From the NCBI GenBank assembly GCA_031272365.1, contig JAISTX010000083.1, positions 55,383 to 119,382 of the forward strand: a stretch of DNA of 64,000 nt. The letters are read 5' to 3'. This document shows, piece by piece, positions 58,869 through 64,000 of this stretch. The translations under genes were made by a program, and so were the position numbers. The notes under the pieces are model-generated. The model had not been told where the DNA came from, searched no databases, and worked only from the letters and a program-made list of their open reading frames with translations. Source of the DNA: Eubacteriales Family XIII. Incertae Sedis bacterium (lineage in GTDB: Bacteria; Bacillota; Clostridia; Peptostreptococcales; Anaerovoracaceae). Every line of letters begins with the position of its first letter. The stretch's first letter is position 1.

Positions 58869-61800
58869 TCAGCTGTTCCTCAGGATGCCGTTCACAAATT
58901 GCCCGTTTGCATCCTGAACGCCGACTGGTGTTTGCATATAATCTTCGTCCTCGTACTCGTACTCTTCCTCTTTGTGGAAGGCCGGGATAGAGAACAGGAT
59001 GATGACTTGTATGACGACGATGATGGCCATCACGATCGCCCAGATGTCCGCAAATTCCATGCGCCCGTCGAAATCTTGCGTGATCAAAAGGATCACGAGG
59101 CAGGCGATGCCGAACGCGGTGCCCGCGAAGCCATAGGCGCTCCGCGTGCTCTGGATCTTCACGTTGAGCTCCGTCGCGTATTCAATCTCCTCGTCCTTGC
59201 GGCGGAGGCCCCGCGCGAGCAGGATCATGCCCAGCACGATCGAGATGACCGTGAGCAGCACGTCCAGCCAGTGCCAGAGCGCCACCTTCGGTTCCGCGAG
59301 CGGCACCTCCTCGTCTTCAATCCCTGTCAAATCCTCTCCTGCCGCGTCTTTTGTGAGGTCGCCTGCGCCGCTCGCGGACAAGGACGGATCGCTCACGACG
59401 ACGCTCGCCGGGGGCACCGTTACGGATACGTTCGACGGGCGCGCCGTCTCGTTGACCGACGGTGACGTCACGTTCACAACGACATCCGGCGGTTTGTACT
59501 CCGTCGTAGTGGTGTAGACAATCGGCGCGGGCACATTGATGACCGGCGTCGTTGTCCCGCCGCTGCCACCGGTGCCGCCGGTGCCGCCTTCGCCGCCGGT
59601 GCCGCCGGTGCCGCCGGTGCCGCCGCTGTTGTCGCCGCCGCCATTGTCGTCGCCGCCGCCGTTGTCGTCACCGCCTCCTGCTTCAGGGTACGTGATCACG
59701 ATGTAGTCCCCGCCCTCGACGGTGGGCTTCAGGAGGCTGCCGGCCTTGGAGATTTCCAAAGCCTGCAGCTTGCCCGGGCCCGCCGACAGCGGCTTTTCGG
59801 CCGCCTCGACCGTGCCGTCCTGCGCGGCCGAAGCCGTGCCGGACAGCGGTTCGATCGGCGTGGACAGGATCGTGTAGTAGCTTTCGTCAATCGGGCCATT
59901 CGGCACCCGGCCCTGCGGATCCGTCAAGGTAAGCGTGTACTTCACATTCCATTCAAGGTCCGTGAACGTGAACGTCCCGTTCGCAGCCGTTACGGTCGAC
60001 GCTATGGCCACGCCGCCCCTCATCAATTCGATGGTGGCGCCACTGAGCTCTTTCAACGCGCCGTCCTTCCTATAGAAGATCTGGCCGGAAATCGTCGCCC
60101 TGTTCTTGACGTCGGTCACCGGGGTCGTCGGGTTGTCCGTGCCGCTGCCATTGTTGATGGCGAGCTTGCCGTAGTTGGTCGCCGTCGGCTCATGGGCCGC
60201 ACCATCCGCCTCGCGGACGCTGCAGCGGATGTTTTCCACCGTGATCGTCTTGCCCGCGTAGGCGCTGTAGTCCGTCGTGTCCGCAAACCGGTACGTGTAC
60301 GTGTGCGTCGCGGTGTCGTAGGTCGCCGTGCCGGCCGAGGCCGCCACCGCCACGCCGTCCACCTTCACGATCGGCAGCGTCGGGTCATTGTTCTTCAGCC
60401 ACAGGTTGCTGTCCATCGTGTCGACGATCTCGATCTTGTTGTAGCCCGCCGTGTTGGCCGGCATCTTGTACGTGATCTTGTAGATGATCTCCCACGTGCG
60501 GTTCCAGACGTGGTATTCCACCGCGCCGCTTGTGCCCGTCTTCTTGGATTGCGATGTCACGTCGTTGCCGTCGGCGTCTTCCACCTTCACGACTTCCTTC
60601 GTCATCGAGCCCGTCGCCGGCGCCGTGAAGCCGCCGTTGACCACCTTGTCGGTCGTGAGGCTGACGGAGAACGAATCCGTGAAGCCGTTGTTCTTCAGCT
60701 TGTTGCCCAACGGCAGGGACGAGCCGGTCAGCGTCGTATAGCCGAGGCCCGACATGCCGTCCACGTGGATCTGGTACATGATGTTGCTGCCGCCCGCCGT
60801 CTTCGGCGGCACGCGGAACGTGTACTGCCCCGAGCCGTCCGTCGCCGCTGTGGCGATCTTCTCCGCCAGCGAGGTGTCAGAATTCACGTAGTACAGGTCG
60901 ACGTTCTTGCCGCCGTAGACGTCCGTGCTCTCCGAGCCGCTGTCGATCACGCCGTTCCCGTTGGTGTCATGCCACAGGATGCCGAGGATGTCCGCCTTCG
61001 TACGCTTGTACTCCGCGTTCACCTCCCGCTGCTGCGTCGCCGCGCTGCCGAACGAGATGCTGTAAGGCCCGAAGATGCCGTCGTCCACCGTCGTCTGGTC
61101 GCTGCCGTTGCCTGTGTCGCCCTGGATGTCACGGTCGTAGTACACCGCCGGGAAGACCACCACGTAGTTGCCCTTCGGCACCTCTATGGCGTATTTGCCG
61201 TCCGACCCGGTGATCGCCGTCCCGACCGCGTTGCTGGTGTCATCCGGCTTCTGGTCGAGGTTTTCGTCCTTGTAGATCTTCACCGTGACACCAGCCAGCG
61301 GGCTGCCGCTGTCGTCCATATTCTTCGCGATGCCGTAGAAGAGGCCCATGTTCTTCACGTCCGGATTGTTTTCCGGGTTGTCGATCGGATCAATCGGGTC
61401 ATCCGTGGTGCCGCCGTCATTGACGATCAGCTTCGCCTTGTTCTCAACGGCCATCGGGTATTCCCCGTCGACCTTCTCGATGTTGGCCTTGATCAGCATC
61501 GTGATCGTCTTGCCCGCGAGATCCTTCACGGACGGCGACGTCGTCGTGTCGAACGTGTAGCTCGCCTCATGCCATGTGCTGGCCGTCTTGCCCTGCTTGG
61601 CCTCATAGACCTTGACATCCGTGCTGGAGCCATTGCTGACGTATACCTGCACGTTCCAGTCGCCGTCCGGGGAGAGGCGCAAGCCGTTCTCCATTTCATC
61701 GATCACTTTGAGGCTCTGGATGCCGCGCATATCGTCCGGTGCGTCGAACGTGATGCGGTATTCCAGCGGCGCGACAGAGTCGTGCACCGTCGTCTCGTCG

Positions 61801-64000
61801 ACGTAGGCATCCCCTTCCTTGACCTGCTTCAGCAAGGTCTCTTCGAGGATATCGATCTGCTCCTCTGTCAGGTTGTAGCCGTACACCGCGTCCTGCGTGA
61901 TGCGTTGCTGCTCCTCCGGGCCCAGCGCAACCGTCTTGTTCTCAAAGATGCCGTCCTTGGCTGTGCCCGATGTGTCGTTCTTGATCGCCTCCGTGTCCTT
62001 CGTGACCGGATTCTTCCACGTCGCCGGGAACTTCACCTTGTAGGTGCCCGGCTCGACTTCAAATTGATAATAACCTTCCGCGTTCGTCGTCGTGTCGTCG
62101 ATGAGCTCGCTGCCCTTGTAGAGCTGCACTGCCAGGCCCTCGATCTTGCTGCCGTCCTCCTCGTTGGAGGCGGTGCCTTCGATGAGGCCGACGTTGTAGA
62201 CGACCGGGTTCGGTTCCTTCGTATAGAGCGGGTCGTCCTTCGTGCCGTCGCCGTCCAGATCGCCGTTGTTGATGAGGACTTCGCCCTTGTTCGTCAGGAT
62301 CGACTTGTAGCCCGAGCCGTCGTTGTACGGCTGCGCCAGGACGATCATCTCGATCTCTGCGTTCGCGAGATCGCTCACGCTCGGCGTCGTGTCGGCCGTG
62401 AAGGTCCACTTCGCTTCCGCCGCGCCCGAGAGGGGCTTCGTCTGGCGGACGATGTTGCCGTCGCCCTGCTGGCATTCCTCGCCGTTCACCGTGACCTTGA
62501 CGTTCCAGGAGCCGACCGCGACGCTTGCAAACGTCAGGTCGGGGCTCAGGATGTCTTTCACCGTCAGCGTGTCGATGCCCGTCATGTCGCCCAGCTTGAA
62601 CTTGATGCGGTACGTGAGGATGTCGCGCGAGCTGTAGATCGTCTTCTCCTTCACCCATTCGGACGCGCTGTTCTCATCCTGGACCCATTTCTCAAGGCTG
62701 GCCGTGATCGGGGCGATATCCTGCAGGAAGTAGCCCGCTTCGAATTCCTTCACCTGCGTATCCGGCTCGCCCAGCACGATGACGATGTCCGTGATCTTGC
62801 CGCTCCTCGGGTCGTTGACCTTGAACTCGCCGGTCGCCAGCTTCTGCGGGAATTCAAGCCCGTAGGTGCCCGCGTCCACGTCGAATTTGAAGTAGCCTTC
62901 CGTATTGGTCACCGCCGTCTTGCCGGTCGGGTTGCCGCTCGCGTCGAGAAGCTTGACCGTCACGTTCGCGATCGGGTCTTCGCCTGGATCCCACTCCGAG
63001 CTATAGCCCGCTTCCGTCGAGTAGTTTTCGTCGCGGTACGCATAGCCTTCGATCTTGCCCTTGTTCTTCACGTCCGGCTCTTCCGGCGGGATCGTCGGGT
63101 CGTCAGGATCCTCGTCGTTGATGACCGCCTTGCCCTGGTTGTCGATTTCCGACTTGTACTTGCCGTCCACCTTCACGAGCTTCGCCTTCACGTACATCGT
63201 GAACGGCTTGTCCGCCAGGTCTTTCACCGACGGGGTCGTCGTCGTGTCGAACTTGTAGCTCGCCGTCTGGCCCGTCTGGATCTTCGCGGAGCCGATGTTC
63301 ACTTCCTCGTCGCCGACGAAGACCTTCACATTCCAGCTGCCCGCCGCGACGCTCGCCAGCTCCAGACCGGCATCCATCTCGTCCACGAGCTCTAGGCTCG
63401 CGAGTTTTTCCACCGCGTCCGCGTCCTCCGCCTCGATCTCAATCTTGTACAGCAGCGTCGCCGTCGAGTTGTAGATCGTCTTCTCGCTCGTCCAATTCGT
63501 CACCGTCGTCGGGTCGCTGATGGCCGCTGCGTCGTCCACGTCGGCGATCTCTTTGCTCAGGGTGAAGTCATCCGGGTTGGCCTGCTCGCGGTAGGTCGGG
63601 TCGACCTCCTTCTGCTGGTCGTCCGCGTCGCCGAAGACGATGTCCACCGGGAACTTGCCGTCGCCCGGCTTGTCTTTGTCCGTCCCGTCGCCCGGGTCAT
63701 TCCCCACGGCTTTGCCTTCCCACGTCGGCGGCACCACTACCACGTAGCTGCCCTCGGGCACGTCCACGCTGTACTTGCCGTCCGCGTCCGTCGTCGTCTC
63801 CTTGATCGGCGTGTCGCTGTCCGGGACGCCGTCGCCGTCCGCGTCGACGTAGACCTTCACCGGCACGTCCTCGATCGGGGCGACGGGCTCGCCGTCCTCC
63901 GGATCCGTCGTCACCGTGCCGCTGATCTTGCCGCTGTTGTTCACCACCGGGCCGTCGTCCGGCACGCCGTCGTCGTCCTGGTCGGTGTCGAGGTTGTCGT
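58869..64000 (-). CDS. Giant surface protein, C-terminal ~1710 residues, CnaB/SdrD-like and D2-like domains, three C-terminal membrane helices (5' end outside window)
   Basis: The frame is open to the right edge; the track's Met at 63965 is internal. Visible domains alternate between CnaB/SdrD_B-type (for example NKGKIEGYAYRDENYS, GLIEGTASNEEDGSKIEGL, each ending GTY-V-FP) and D2/isopeptide-type domains beginning KEKTIY-S or ETTVHDS with LTYRI strands and closing in N-GK..INDG. One place has two CnaB domains in a row. A Gly/Asp-rich stalk (GGDDNGGGDDNGGG, GGTGGTGG) and a Thr/Val/Pro-rich stretch precede the membrane end. No LPXTG is present. Three helices (WHWLDVLLTVISIVLGMIL, AFGIACLVILLI, ADIWAIVMAIIVVIQVIIL) hold it in the membrane, followed by an acidic Glu/Tyr tail. 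A surface fibre is likely. Confidence 0.82.
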   Translation of the reverse strand, partial: DNLDTDQDDDGVPDDGPVVNNSGKISGTVTTDPEDGEPVAPIEDVPVKVYVDADGDGVPDSDTPIKETTTDADGKYSVDVPEGSYVVVVPPTWEGKAVGNDPGDGTDKDKPGDGKFPVDIVFGDADDQQKEVDPTYREQANPDDFTLSKEIADVDDAAAISDPTTVTNWTSEKTIYNSTATLLYKIEIEAEDADAVEKLASLELVDEMDAGLELASVAAGSWNVKVFVGDEEVNIGSAKIQTGQTASYKFDTTTTPSVKDLADKPFTMYVKAKLVKVDGKYKSEIDNQGKAVINDEDPDDPTIPPEEPDVKNKGKIEGYAYRDENYSTEAGYSSEWDPGEDPIANVTVKLLDASGNPTGKTAVTNTEGYFKFDVDAGTYGLEFPQKLATGEFKVNDPRSGKITDIVIVLGEPDTQVKEFEAGYFLQDIAPITASLEKWVQDENSASEWVKEKTIYSSRDILTYRIKFKLGDMTGIDTLTVKDILSPDLTFASVAVGSWNVKVTVNGEECQQGDGNIVRQTKPLSGAAEAKWTFTADTTPSVSDLANAEIEMIVLAQPYNDGSGYKSILTNKGEVLINNGDLDGDGTKDDPLYTKEPNPVVYNVGLIEGTASNEEDGSKIEGLAVQLYKGSELIDDTTTNAEGYYQFEVEPGTYKVKFPATWKNPVTKDTEAIKNDTSGTAKDGIFENKTVALGPEEQQRITQDAVYGYNLTEEQIDILEETLLKQVKEGDAYVDETTVHDSVAPLEYRITFDAPDDMRGIQSLKVIDEMENGLRLSPDGDWNVQVYVSNGSSTDVKVYEAKQGKTASTWHEASYTFDTTTSPSVKDLAGKTITMLIKANIEKVDGEYPMAVENKAKLIVNDGGTTDDPIDPIDNPENNPDVKNMGLFYGIAKNMDDSGSPLAGVTVKIYKDENLDQKPDDTSNAVGTAITGSDGKYAIEVPKGNYVVVFPAVYYDRDIQGDTGNGSDQTTVDDGIFGPYSISFGSAATQQREVNAEYKRTKADILGILWHDTNGNGVIDSGSESTDVYGGKNVDLYYVNSDTSLAEKIATAATDGSGQYTFRVPPKTAGGSNIMYQIHVDGMSGLGYTTLTGSSLPLGNKLKNNGFTDSFSVSLTTDKVVNGGFTAPATGSMTKEVVKVEDADGNDVTSQSKKTGTSGAVEYHVWNRTWEIIYKITYKMPANTAGYNKIEIVDTMDSNLWLKNNDPTLPIVKVDGVAVAASAGTATYDTATHTYTYRFADTTDYSAYAGKTITVENIRCSVREADGAAHEPTATNYGKLAINNGSGTDNPTTPVTDVKNRATISGQIFYRKDGALKELSGATIELMRGGVAIASTVTAANGTFTFTDLEWNVKYTLTLTDPQGRVPNGPIDESYYTILSTPIEPLSGTASAAQDGTVEAAEKPLSAGPGKLQALEISKAGSLLKPTVEGGDYIVITYPEAGGGDDNGGGDDNGGGDNSGGTGGTGGTGGEGGTGGTGGSGGTTTPVINVPAPIVYTTTTEYKPPDVVVNVTSPSVNETARPSNVSVTVPPASVVVSDPSLSASGAGDLTKDAAGEDLTGIEDEEVPLAEPKVALWHWLDVLLTVISIVLGMILLARGLRRKDEEIEYATELNVKIQSTRSAYGFAGTAFGIACLVILLITQDFDGRMEFADIWAIVMAIIVVIQVIILFSIPAFHKEEEYEYEDEDYMQTPVGVQDANGQFVNGILRNS

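Overview
The window is 64 kb of high-GC DNA, densely coded, with AT-rich promoters between genes. Gene content points to an anaerobic, monoderm (Gram-positive type) fermenter. It has an energy-converting Ech [NiFe] hydrogenase, phenylacetate-CoA ligase paired with an ACT protein, 3-hydroxybutyryl-CoA dehydrogenase, lipoprotein-anchored ABC importers, an LCP wall-polymer ligase and very large secreted repeat proteins. A sigma-54 activator with a matching GG-N10-GC promoter favours high-GC Clostridia. The MalT-type LuxR regulator and probable leaderless mRNAs would also fit Coriobacteriia. I cannot settle the taxonomy from sequence alone. No rRNA, tRNA, CRISPR array, transposase or phage gene is visible.

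Layout, left to right. 1-9.0 kb: the end of a CPA1 antiporter, argF, mscL, a BIG2-type membrane protein, purD-purH, an ACT protein, paaK and a small membrane protein. 9.0-22.7 kb: a repeat-rich intergenic stretch, a small lipoprotein, and a 4285-residue secreted protein whose last three quarters is about 20 repeats in strict alternation of two classes. Its leader has two near-identical promoters separated by a terminator-like hairpin. 23.4-32.2 kb: a signalling block with an HD-GYP response regulator, a BvgS-like hybrid kinase with two sensor domains, a MerR regulator and an 855-residue LuxR/MalT regulator. Three copies of one promoter/operator motif lie among these genes. 32.5-37.0 kb: a sigma-54-controlled operon (amidinohydrolase, transporter, cyclase-family hydrolase) with its divergent activator. 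37.0-43.6 kb: echABCDEF-hypA-sir2. 43.8-53.4 kb: an amino-acid permease and two polar amino-acid ABC systems. 53.4-64 kb: LCP, Hbd, Pgi, a CapD-like protein and the C-terminal part of another giant surface protein.

The most unusual content is in the two ABC systems. Both encode a substrate-binding lipoprotein whose two half-domains are in swapped order relative to the SBP_bac_3 family, i.e. apparently circularly permuted. One system also carries a normal-order binding protein for the same permease. In that system the ATPase is fused in frame to a DapF-fold amino-acid racemase/epimerase domain that keeps both catalytic cysteines. Together this suggests an importer coupled to amino-acid stereoinversion that I do not recognise as a described system.

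Start codons were chosen from Shine-Dalgarno position, so several differ from the longest ORF. TTG or GTG starts are used by mscL, paaK, echA, the EamA gene, one permease and the capD-like gene. Three genes have a -10 box only 6-7 bases before the ATG and no Shine-Dalgarno, suggesting leaderless transcripts. Long antisense ORFs (up to 3502 codons) are composition artefacts and are omitted.
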